Shown here in pieces: positions 1 to 5,748 of a DNA stretch of 6,291 bases. This DNA is from Candidatus Aenigmatarchaeota archaeon. GTDB taxonomy: Archaea > EX4484-52 > GLR71. The position numbers and the translations under genes were made by a program. Location: contig JAGLUQ010000064.1 in assembly GCA_023134675.1 (NCBI GenBank), positions 1 to 6,291 of the forward strand, in the 5' to 3' direction. The notes beneath the pieces are model-generated. The model ran no database searches and was not told the DNA's origin. It worked only from the letters and a program-made list of their open reading frames with translations. Positions within the stretch are counted from its first letter, which is position 1. Each line of letters begins with the position of its first letter.

Positions 1-75
1 CTTGTGGAAGGCAAAGATCTTCTGGACATAAAAGGCGACGAGTTCTGGAAAGGCCTTGACCGTAACAGTCTTTAG
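1..75 (+). CDS. C-terminal end of an unidentified protein (5' truncated by window)
   Basis: Frame 1 reads 24 codons and then a TAG stop, giving a charged, soluble-looking tail that contains GKDLLDIKGDEFWKGLD. Its codon use resembles the real genes in the window, and the stop is followed by an AT-rich intergenic region, so this is probably the true end of a gene that starts outside the window. The fragment is too short to assign to a family. No T-tract terminator immediately follows the stop; the first T-rich stretch is around 170-183. Function unknown. Confidence 0.55.
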   Translation, partial: LVEGKDLLDIKGDEFWKGLDRNSL

Positions 76-252
76 CTTTCAGACAATAGGTCTCATGCAA
101 GTTATACAAAAAATAAGGATTATTCCTGATTGATCTCTTGCATAATAAATAAAGACCGGCAAAGAATTTTCTCAATTTTTTATTATATTCTCTATCTTTT
201 GTTCTAAAAACAGAATATATTATGCATACATCTTGCATTAATATGGGTTAAC

Positions 253-259
253 TATATAT
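253..259 (+). promoter_or_regulatory. Candidate TATA box for the secreted toroid gene
   Basis: TATATAT stands in an AT-rich setting upstream of the start codon at 395. With normal archaeal spacing, transcription would begin near 280-283 and leave a leader of about 110 bases, unlike the apparently leaderless genes elsewhere in the window. Other AT-rich stretches (about 142-152 and 213-222) are alternatives, so the assignment is tentative. Confidence 0.3.
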
Positions 260-316
260 CTGCAAATCCCCATATAACATCTTGCTTGTCTATCTCTTGC
301 CGGGTTATGAGGGGGT

Positions 317-363
317 TACCTGACAGTGAAAAAACACTTTCTGATTAGCTTTAGCTACAGGTA
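317..363 (+). promoter_or_regulatory. Possible structured 5' leader element (three-stem fold)
   Basis: TACCTG (317-322) pairs with CAGGTA (358-363). This closing stem encloses two small hairpins: AGTG/CACT (325-328 with 335-338, six-A loop) and TAGC/GCTA (346-349 with 354-357, loop TTTA). The fold lies about 17 bases before the Shine-Dalgarno site of the secreted protein gene. The stems are short (6, 4 and 4 bp), so the structure could be chance in AT-rich DNA. It matches no riboswitch known to me. Confidence 0.25.
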
Positions 364-379
364 GACAGGCATAAACTTT

Positions 380-385
380 GGAGGT
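380..385 (+). promoter_or_regulatory. Strong Shine-Dalgarno site (GGAGGT)
   Basis: GGAGGT, followed by TGATGTGAA and then ATG at 395, closely matches the complement of the archaeal 16S 3' end. The nine-base gap is normal. It fixes the start of the secreted toroid gene and contrasts with neighbouring genes that have no such site. Confidence 0.85.
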
Positions 386-394
386 TGATGTGAA

Positions 395-2056
395 ATGAAA
401 CGATTAATTTTAGCTTTAGCTATGGCTGCAGTTTTTCTTTTGTCTTCTGTAACAGTTGTTAGTGCAGCCACAGAAGAAGAGATAGTTGAATCCATTGAAT
501 ATGGATTGGAATGGCTGGCAAACAACCAGGACGATGATGGAAACTGGCCTGCGTATTGGGAAGATACTGCAACAACAGGTCTGGCAGTATTAAAATTTTG
601 TGACTATGCAAATGAGCAGGGACTCAACCCTTTAGATCCTGCTTATGAATATAGCACGAATGTGACTGCTGGCTTGAATCATCTGTTTACTAAACTGCTT
701 GATGAAGATATCTCGCTTCAGGACCATACTGGTGGTGCAACAGGAACTGTTGACAATCCCGATACGAATGGTAATGGAGAAGGGATATATGCACATGGAC
801 ACGGTTATCCTTTTGACGTCTATGATACAGGGATAGTGTTATCGGCCATATCTGCGTGTGGAAATCCTGACAGGGTTATCGTTTCACAAAATCTCGTCGT
901 TAATGGGATGACTCATAAAGACGTAGCACAGGATATGGTTGACTGGCTGGCTTTTGCACAAGCTGATGCGAATAAGATAGGCACACAATGTGGAGAAGGC
1001 GGATGGTCATACGGTGCACTTGACAATACGGGTCAAGGAACACATTCTTTTGGACCGGATAATTCTAATTCTGGATATGCTGTATTAGGACTTGCCTATG
1101 CACAAGATGCTGGCCTCACTGTCCCTGATTGGGTGAAAACTGAGCTCAATGCATACATAATGTGCATCCAGGATCCAAATGACGGAGGATCATGGTATGA
1201 TCATGTTGGCGATGGGATTGGTGAAAATATACTTAAAACAGGAAATCTCATCTTTGAGATGGCATTTGTTGGTGATACACCTGAGACTCAAAGAGTTCAA
1301 GACGCATTAAGTTATCTTGAAAATCACTGGGCTGATGCAAGTGGAGCTAATAGTCCGCCAGGATGGAACGGCAATCCTGCCCAATACCAGACTATGTTCA
1401 CCACCATGAAAGGCTTGGAATTCATGGGCATAGATACATTTGGTGATCCTGAAATTGACTGGTATGAAGACTTCTCAGATGCTATAGTGGAACAGCAGAT
1501 TAAAATTGCTGGACCAACTAATGGATCTTGGCAAACTTCATCAGGACGTGGAAACCCGACAATCATAACAACTTGGGCTCTTCTTACCTTGGAGAAGGTA
1601 TCTCCTCCACCACAGGTAATCTCGGTCTTTGTCGACATAAAACCCAGCTCCTGCCCAAACCCGATTAACACAAAGAGCAAAGGTGTCCTGCCTGTCGCAG
1701 TTCTTGGCACTGAGGACTTTGATGTCACAACAATTGATCCGGCTTCAATCAGGATAAAGCTGAACCCTGACGATGTAGGCGTAGCTCCGATACGATGGAA
1801 CTACGAAGATGTTGCCACACCGTTTGAGGGAGAGCTTTGCGACTGCCATGATCTGAACGGCGACGGCCTCATGGACCTGACGCTGAAGTTCGACACTCAG
1901 GAAGTTGTTAGACTCACCCTTACAGACGAGATGGGAAATACTCTTCCGCTCACAATAACAGGCAACCTGATGGAAGAGTTTAGCGGAACGGAGATTGAAG
2001 GTCAGGACTGTGTAAGGGTTTTGGAAGATAAAAAGCAGAACAAGAACGGGAAATAA
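395..2056 (+). CDS. Secreted six-repeat alpha/alpha-toroid protein (prenyltransferase/squalene-cyclase-like fold) with C-terminal Ca-loop module
   Basis: The 553-residue product starts with a Sec signal peptide: KR at 2-3, a hydrophobic core at about 4-22, and probable cleavage after VSA at 24. Six helical repeats follow at roughly 33-71, 91-152, 176-236, 246-292, 299-345 and 356-400. Several end in a T-x-x-AL-x-L-like helix, and the first carries a QW-type motif (Q45-x3-G49-x-W51). This is the alpha/alpha-toroid fold of squalene cyclases and protein prenyltransferases. The cyclase DxDD acid motif is absent and the protein is exported, so terpene cyclisation is unlikely; carbohydrate or peptide binding or cleavage is more plausible but unproven. 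Repeat 2 contains a Gly/His/Asp-rich insert (about 108-142). After a PPP linker (404-406), a beta-rich module at 409-545 has four cysteines (420, 482, 484, 539) and a Ca-binding-type loop, D486-x-N488-x-D490-G-x-x-D494. I recognise similar modules as recurrent tails of exported microbial proteins, without an assigned role. The tail is basic, with no membrane anchor. Confidence 0.85.
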   Translation: MKRLILALAMAAVFLLSSVTVVSAATEEEIVESIEYGLEWLANNQDDDGNWPAYWEDTATTGLAVLKFCDYANEQGLNPLDPAYEYSTNVTAGLNHLFTKLLDEDISLQDHTGGATGTVDNPDTNGNGEGIYAHGHGYPFDVYDTGIVLSAISACGNPDRVIVSQNLVVNGMTHKDVAQDMVDWLAFAQADANKIGTQCGEGGWSYGALDNTGQGTHSFGPDNSNSGYAVLGLAYAQDAGLTVPDWVKTELNAYIMCIQDPNDGGSWYDHVGDGIGENILKTGNLIFEMAFVGDTPETQRVQDALSYLENHWADASGANSPPGWNGNPAQYQTMFTTMKGLEFMGIDTFGDPEIDWYEDFSDAIVEQQIKIAGPTNGSWQTSSGRGNPTIITTWALLTLEKVSPPPQVISVFVDIKPSSCPNPINTKSKGVLPVAVLGTEDFDVTTIDPASIRIKLNPDDVGVAPIRWNYEDVATPFEGELCDCHDLNGDGLMDLTLKFDTQEVVRLTLTDEMGNTLPLTITGNLMEEFSGTEIEGQDCVRVLEDKKQNKNGK

Positions 2057-2058
2057 AC

Positions 2059-2082
2059 TTTTTCCTTTCTTTTTCTTTTTTT
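2059..2082 (+). terminator. Oligo-T terminator of the secreted toroid gene
   Basis: A pyrimidine tract made almost wholly of T, interrupted by single or paired C, begins two bases after the TAA stop. Archaeal RNA polymerase terminates at such T-runs without needing a hairpin. The perfect 12-bp palindrome ATTTTATAAAAT at 2084-2095 lies just beyond it, between the two convergent genes. Confidence 0.7.
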
Positions 2083-2108
2083 AATTTTATAAAATACTTA
2101 AATTTTTC

Positions 2109-2720
2109 TCAACTCTTCCTTAACACATACCCATAATAATGTATTTCCTCACCACTACCCCATTTTTTATAACCGAAAAATTCATCACACCTGATTATCC
2201 GAAATCCTACCTTCTTAAATACAGGCTCTATCTCTTCTTTTGAATAGCTATCAAATGGGATCTTTGATCCTTTAGGAAACTTCTGTGGGATTGTGACGGC
2301 AAAGACACCCTCAGCTTTCAGCACTCTGTTGACCTCCTTAAACAGTGCCAAAGGATCCTGTATAAACTCCATGACTCCTGTAAGGACAGCAGCATCAAAT
2401 ATATTGTCTTCAACTTTTAACGGAGTATCCAGATTCTGGCAGATAAGCTTTTCAAATGGATGTTTTCTTGCTTCATCAATCATCTTTGGTGTAATATCAA
2501 CCCCTGTAACCACATATCCCTTCTTGAAGAATTCTACAGAACTAAGGCCTGTGCCGCATCCAAGATCAATTATCTCTGCATTTTCCAGCTTTAGTTCATC
2601 AATAACAGCCAAAGCCATCTTCTTATGTGCTATATATTCATCATCCAGACCTATCTTATCATACTCTTTTGCAGCATCAGAATATTTTTTGATTATTTCT
2701 TCAGGTGTCATCGTTTTCAT
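2109..2720 (-). CDS. Class I SAM-dependent methyltransferase, substrate unknown
   Basis: The 203-residue cytoplasmic protein has the Rossmann-type SAM-binding core. Motif I is IIDLGCGTG at 50-58, the acidic ribose-binding residue is D75 at the end of strand 2 (VVTGVD), and the motif IV region is FDAAVLTGVMEFI at 108-120, followed by LFKEVNRVLKAEGVFAVTIP, typical of the Methyltransf_11/25 group. The N-terminal Y-S-D-A-A-x-x-Y-D segment (13-21) is the usual SAM-pocket lid helix. The C-terminal part (150-203) is short and aromatic and does not reveal the substrate; small molecules, lipids and quinones are all used by relatives. M1 is preferred over M4 because a TATA box lies 26 bp upstream of it and no Shine-Dalgarno site is present, which fits a leaderless message. 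It converges on the toroid gene and diverges from the PEP-swivel gene. Confidence 0.88.
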   Translation of the reverse strand: MKTMTPEEIIKKYSDAAKEYDKIGLDDEYIAHKKMALAVIDELKLENAEIIDLGCGTGLSSVEFFKKGYVVTGVDITPKMIDEARKHPFEKLICQNLDTPLKVEDNIFDAAVLTGVMEFIQDPLALFKEVNRVLKAEGVFAVTIPQKFPKGSKIPFDSYSKEEIEPVFKKVGFRIIRCDEFFGYKKWGSGEEIHYYGYVLRKS

Positions 2721-2740
2721 ATTATCTAATTACTTAAAAA

Positions 2741-2750
2741 AATTTATATA
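2741..2750 (-). promoter_or_regulatory. TATA box of the methyltransferase gene (leaderless)
   Basis: TATATAAATT on the minus strand is centred about 26 bp before the ATG at 2720. Transcription should therefore start at or within a base or two of the start codon. The sequence between (AAGTAATTAGATAAT) has no Shine-Dalgarno site, consistent with leaderless initiation. Confidence 0.65.
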
Positions 2751-2757
2751 GTCAAGG

Positions 2758-2765
2758 TTTAATAA
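2758..2765 (+). promoter_or_regulatory. Candidate TATA box of the PEP-swivel gene
   Basis: TTTAATAA is centred about 28 bp before the ATG at 2790, and the intervening sequence contains no Shine-Dalgarno match, so the message would be leaderless or nearly so. The alternative is the TTTATATA at 2743-2750, which overlaps the methyltransferase TATA box and would give a leader of about 17 bases. Either way the two genes share a compact divergent promoter region. Confidence 0.5.
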
Positions 2766-2789
2766 CTCTTCTCCACAATAAATATATAC

Positions 2790-4160
2790 ATGGCAAAGAA
2801 GGTATGGCTCCGCTGGTTTGCAAGAGAATACAGCGTCCAGTACTGCGAGATTGCGATAAGGACTTTGGGCAAAAGGACAGACAGCATCTTTCCCGGAAAT
2901 CTTGAGGAAGACCTTATCTTTGTCCCTGAAAACAACAACGCTGTCTGTTATATAGAAAAGAGTGCCAAGAAACTTTTTGTCAACACCTGCGTAAAAACAT
3001 TCGGCACTGACATGCAGAGCCTGAAAACTTTTATCGCATTGTTCCATTCTTTAGGAAAACAGTATCTTGATATTTCAAAAAAGATATCTGATTCTGATTT
3101 AACAAATTTGAGCAATGAAGAGATTAAAGAACTTTATTTAAAATACCAGAAGATAGCAATAGAATACTCGCTCATCGGCCCCTTTGTCGCCTTCGTCCTT
3201 GCAGAATACTGGTTCGAGAAGATGGACCCTATTGTAAAAGATGCAGATCCTGATGTCCGCGCCGCCCTTTTCCGCCCGGTAAGGCACAATTCTGTAGTAA
3301 CTCTCAACGAAAAGGCATCAAAGATTGATATAAAAGACACAGAAGCAGTCAAAAAATTATGGGAAGAATACAGGTGGCTGTCCTGCCTTGATATCCATAA
3401 AGTCCCCTGGACATTGAAAGAGATGCGCGACTTTATCAAAAAGGCAGAGCCTATAAAACATCCAAAATACAGTTTTGAAGAAGCTCTGAAGATTGCCGGA
3501 CTGGAACAAAAAAAAGAGATGTTTGAGATAATACGCGAGCTTGCATACATACGCGACGCACGTGACGACTACAGGAGAAAGGGTGTGTTCTTCGCAGGCC
3601 CGCTCTTTGGTGAGATTGCAAAAAGAGCAGGAATAACACACAAGCAGGTAGCATACATGACAGAAGATGAGATCATAGGTTTCCTTGAAGGAAAGAAGAC
3701 AGACGCTTCAGTCCTTGATGAAAGAAAAAAAGGTTTCCTCTTATATGCAGATAAAGGAAATATCATATGCAAGGAAGGCAATGTAGAAAAAGATATCAGA
3801 CATTTCGGGATAGAAATAGAAGACCTTCCAGTCAGCCTGAAAGGTACTGTAGGATGTTCAGGCAGGACCACAGGAACAGTCAAGATAGTAAGGACAATCC
3901 ATGATATAATAAAAGTGGAAGACGGCGACATCCTTGTGGCTGTAGTCACTCACCCCGATTATGTCATCGCAATGAGAAAGGCAGCAGCCATTGTCACCGA
4001 TGAAGGCGGTGCATTAAGCCATGCAGCTATAGTATCAAGAGAGATGGGCATACCCTGCGTTGTCGGGACAGGCATGGCGACAAGAGCACTGAAGAACGGC
4101 GACATGGTCAGTGTTGATGCCAATAGAGGTATTGTAAAGAAACTGAAAAAACTGATTTGA
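2790..4160 (+). CDS. Protein with C-terminal PEP-utilising enzyme mobile (phosphohistidine swivelling) domain, lacking ATP-grasp and PEP barrel
   Basis: The C-terminal region (about 350-452) of this 456-residue protein is the swivelling domain of PEP synthase and pyruvate phosphate dikinase. It has the signature T403-D-E-G-G-A-L-S-H411-A-A-I-V-S-R-E418, where H411 is the phospho-accepting histidine, then GIPCVVGTG and DGDILVA/NGDMVSVD strands. In full enzymes this domain shuttles phosphate between an ATP-grasp domain and a PEP-binding TIM barrel; neither is visible here. Residues 1-340 are instead largely helical and charged, with a W/R-rich start (WLRWFAREYS at 6-15) and a segment LAYIRDARDDYRRKG (251-265) of the type found before the swivel domain in rifampin-phosphotransferase-like proteins. 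It probably takes part in phosphoryl transfer with a separate partner or is a regulatory derivative; substrate unknown. It is transcribed alone, and the next gene is convergent. Confidence 0.85.
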   Translation: MAKKVWLRWFAREYSVQYCEIAIRTLGKRTDSIFPGNLEEDLIFVPENNNAVCYIEKSAKKLFVNTCVKTFGTDMQSLKTFIALFHSLGKQYLDISKKISDSDLTNLSNEEIKELYLKYQKIAIEYSLIGPFVAFVLAEYWFEKMDPIVKDADPDVRAALFRPVRHNSVVTLNEKASKIDIKDTEAVKKLWEEYRWLSCLDIHKVPWTLKEMRDFIKKAEPIKHPKYSFEEALKIAGLEQKKEMFEIIRELAYIRDARDDYRRKGVFFAGPLFGEIAKRAGITHKQVAYMTEDEIIGFLEGKKTDASVLDERKKGFLLYADKGNIICKEGNVEKDIRHFGIEIEDLPVSLKGTVGCSGRTTGTVKIVRTIHDIIKVEDGDILVAVVTHPDYVIAMRKAAAIVTDEGGALSHAAIVSREMGIPCVVGTGMATRALKNGDMVSVDANRGIVKKLKKLI

Positions 4161-4172
4161 AATATAAAAATA

Positions 4173-4186
4173 GGATTAGATAATCC
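4173..4186. repeat. 14-bp palindrome between convergent genes
   Basis: GGATTA-GA-TAATCC is a perfect 6-bp inverted repeat with a two-base centre. It straddles the stop codon of the SGNH hydrolase gene (4176-4178) and begins 13 bases after the stop of the PEP-swivel gene. The loop is too tight for a good hairpin. It could be a protein site, a weak bidirectional 3' element, or chance. On the minus strand it is followed by a short T-rich stretch (4172-4160). Confidence 0.4.
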
Positions 4187-4820
4187 CCTTCTCTTCAAGA
4201 AACGTCCTGACTCTCTCAAATATAATCTTATGCCCTTCCGTGTTCGGATGCACCCCGTCTTTCAGAAGTTTTGTATGTCCTGCTTTCATGAACTGTTCAT
4301 TGACTTCAACAAAATCAACTTTGTTCTTTTTGCATATCTTTTTCAATATATTTTCATAAGCTGTTATTGTCTCATTGCTGTTAGAAGTATCAGGATCCCA
4401 AAGCACCGGATTGGTTTTGGATTCATCAACCGGTGTGATGCCGATAAATATTGTCTTTATGCTTATCTTTCCTGCAATATCTATAAGTCTCTGAACATTC
4501 TTTTCAAACCGCTCCTTAGGCACTATGTTATCCTTTTTACTCTTAACAAAAAAAGAGTCATTTAGCCCGACAGAAAAAATGATTATATTCTCCTCATCAT
4601 CATAATCTCTTGCCTTTGTCTCAGGTTCCAGTCTTTTAATGACCTTGTCCGAATTGTTTCCGTCCACGCCAAGATTGTAGACCTCGCACCAGAATTTTTG
4701 GTCTTCAAACCATTTCTCATTCTTCTCATTGGTAATTTTCTTGAGCTGGTCAACCCAGCCTCCTTCAGAGTCCCAGGCACCCCAGACTATGCTGTCTCCG
4801 AAGACAAGAATTTGTGTCAT
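4176..4820 (-). CDS. Cytoplasmic SGNH/GDSL-family hydrolase (esterase/lipase-like)
   Basis: All four family blocks are visible in the 214-residue protein. Block I is ILVFGDSIVWG with nucleophile S10, block II is NLGVDG with G51, block III is SVGLND with G85, N87 and D88, and block V is D188-G-V-H191, the catalytic Asp and His. Members hydrolyse ester or thioester bonds in lipids, acetylated sugars or small esters; the substrate cannot be told from sequence. There is no signal peptide, so it acts inside the cell. Its length is typical for a compact single-domain SGNH enzyme. The start at 4820 is supported by the GDS motif lying at residues 8-10, as is usual, and by a TATA box 26 bp upstream. 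An AAGGAT stretch at 4830-4825 might act as a weak ribosome site only if transcription starts further upstream than predicted. Confidence 0.9.
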   Translation of the reverse strand: MTQILVFGDSIVWGAWDSEGGWVDQLKKITNEKNEKWFEDQKFWCEVYNLGVDGNNSDKVIKRLEPETKARDYDDEENIIIFSVGLNDSFFVKSKKDNIVPKERFEKNVQRLIDIAGKISIKTIFIGITPVDESKTNPVLWDPDTSNSNETITAYENILKKICKKNKVDFVEVNEQFMKAGHTKLLKDGVHPNTEGHKIIFERVRTFLEEKGII

Positions 4821-4840
4821 AGTAATCCTTTCGTATCTGC

Positions 4841-4850
4841 TAAATATAAA
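4841..4850 (-). promoter_or_regulatory. TATA box of the SGNH hydrolase gene
   Basis: TTTATATTTA on the minus strand is centred about 26 bp before the ATG at 4820 and lies only a few bases after the stop of the upstream membrane-protein gene. It suggests the hydrolase has its own promoter with a near-leaderless start and is not simply read through from upstream. Confidence 0.6.
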
Positions 4851-4853
4851 TAA

Positions 4854-5696
4854 TCAGGAATTCTCAACAACCTCGATATCAAAATCCTCGCCAGGCTTAT
4901 GAAGCCCTAACCTGTATGTCTTGATATCTTTAGGAATTTTCAAAGTTCCGTTCTTGATATGGTGTTCATTGTAATATCTCGGTCTTCCTATAGTCTCAAA
5001 TATTTTCTGTCCTGACTCTGACAAGAGCAGCTTTCCGCCCATCCTTTCGTTCTGTAGATCTCTTATGATAAGAAGCACAAGTATCAGGGTTGTTGATAGA
5101 AGAATAACAGTGATCTGTGAATATATTCCTATAGGCTCCATGTAGAACATATTAAGTATAATTATCGCAGCCAAAGAGATAAGCACATACCATTGGCCTT
5201 TTGTCATTCTCTCAAGCGAAAGCACAGAGTAATTGTTCCTCTTCTCCTCAATTGAAGATATGTGGTTCAGCATTTTGCCGAACGCCTCCTCGTTGCGATA
5301 TTTTTTCATTTTTATAAGCTCATCAGAGATGCCAAGAAAATATTTCATGCTGTGCTTGTAGCTGTCTTCCTTAATCCCGTAGAAATCAAATGATACGATA
5401 CAATACCTATCTATAAGCTCTTTTATCTTTTCTGAGAATTCCTTGCCATATAGCTGTGATGTCTTGTATAAAGAGAGCCAGAGCGCATCTTCCGAACCGA
5501 TATATTCTCTCATCCTGTCATATCGCGAGTTCAGGCGCGAGATAAAGAATCCTGAAAGTATTGCAAAAAGGAAAGTGCTCACAGTAAGGAAAAGCTCTAC
5601 ATCTTTAAGGTTGCCGGTTCCTTTGAAGAGAACTGCTGTGATAATAAAGATAATCAAAGCAAGAAACGTGCCGGGTACGGCAGAAACATATCTCAT
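4854..5696 (-). CDS. Four-helix membrane protein resembling DUF4239/bestrophin-like proteins
   Basis: The 280-residue protein has two pairs of predicted membrane helices, at about 8-24 and 34-52, then 168-186 and 190-212. They are separated by a 115-residue hydrophilic helical region and followed by a soluble 68-residue C-terminal tail. The second helix ends in SGFFISRLNSRYDRMREYIGSEDALWL, and the third is preceded by SLERMTKGQWYVL. This arrangement, with an acidic ED/EA element after helix 2 and an R...W element before helix 3, resembles the DUF4239 bestrophin-like family, whose biochemical role is not established. The match is from pattern memory only. The C-terminal tail (REx-type acidic/basic, 213-280) adds a small domain I do not recognise. 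There is no Shine-Dalgarno site. A TATA box 27 bp upstream supports a leaderless start at 5696. Confidence 0.8.
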   Translation of the reverse strand: MRYVSAVPGTFLALIIFIITAVLFKGTGNLKDVELFLTVSTFLFAILSGFFISRLNSRYDRMREYIGSEDALWLSLYKTSQLYGKEFSEKIKELIDRYCIVSFDFYGIKEDSYKHSMKYFLGISDELIKMKKYRNEEAFGKMLNHISSIEEKRNNYSVLSLERMTKGQWYVLISLAAIIILNMFYMEPIGIYSQITVILLSTTLILVLLIIRDLQNERMGGKLLLSESGQKIFETIGRPRYYNEHHIKNGTLKIPKDIKTYRLGLHKPGEDFDIEVVENS

Positions 5697-5717
5697 ACTA
5701 TGTATATTGTATTCTGG

Positions 5718-5730
5718 ATATATATTATTT
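5718..5730 (-). promoter_or_regulatory. TATA box of the membrane-protein gene
   Basis: AAATAATATATAT on the minus strand is centred about 27 bp before the ATG at 5696, again pointing to leaderless transcription. It directly abuts the T-tract that ends the EF-1beta operon, so termination of one unit and initiation of the next are packed into about 50 bp. Confidence 0.6.
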
Positions 5731-5748
5731 CAGAAAAAAAGAAAGAAA
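5731..5748 (-). terminator. Oligo-T terminator of the zinc-ribbon/EF-1beta operon
   Basis: Directly after the EF-1beta TGA stop the minus strand reads TTTCTTTCTTTTTTTCTG, a T-run of the kind that stops archaeal RNA polymerase without a hairpin. Confidence 0.65.

Larger units (their letters stand above)
76..394. other. 319-base intergenic region and long 5' leader of the secreted toroid gene
   Basis: No open frame of convincing coding character lies here. The region is AT-rich and holds several things. CTTGC-type motifs recur at 133-143, 230-238, 279-285 and 292-300, with an inverted copy (ATGCAAG) at 95-101. A 7-bp inverted repeat pairs ATATGGG (241-247) with CCCATAT (269-275). The only reasonable TATA-like box near the gene is at 253-259. 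A possible three-stem fold lies at 317-363, and a strong Shine-Dalgarno site at 380-385. It is far longer than the other intergenic gaps here (15-69 bases), which suggests regulatory content. No known riboswitch class or small RNA family was recognised. Confidence 0.6.

Noticed and set aside
304..344. Possible C/D box small RNA (GTTATGA, CTGA, GTGAAAA, CTGA in order)
   Set aside because: The C-like box has a mismatch at the critical G, the C'-like box has two mismatches, the guide gaps (9 and 8 bases) are shorter than the usual archaeal 12, and there is no terminal stem.
983..1003. Thioester motif of an alpha-2-macroglobulin-type domain (QCGEGG at residues 198-203 of the secreted protein)
   Set aside because: The toroid fold and CGE sequence recall GCGEQ, but the essential Gln after Glu is replaced by Gly, so no thioester can form.
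395..1600. Squalene-hopene cyclase or protein prenyltransferase function for the toroid
   Set aside because: The fold type matches, but the catalytic DxDD motif is missing and the protein carries a signal peptide, so an intracellular terpene-cyclase role is not supported.
1324..1728. Open frame on the minus strand inside the toroid gene
   Set aside because: It lies wholly opposite a well-supported secreted protein, has no family motifs and no promoter, and reads as an antisense shadow.
2293..2751. Plus-strand open frame opposite the methyltransferase
   Set aside because: The Ser/Ile-rich translation is typical of an antisense shadow, and the opposite strand has a complete SAM-binding motif.
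3134..4219. Several minus-strand open frames opposite the PEP-swivel gene
   Set aside because: They overlap one another in different frames, have no ribosome sites or recognisable domains, and lie opposite a convincing coding sequence.
4230..4565. Plus-strand open frame inside the SGNH hydrolase gene
   Set aside because: It is Cys/Phe/Tyr-rich with no motifs, while the minus strand carries all SGNH blocks.
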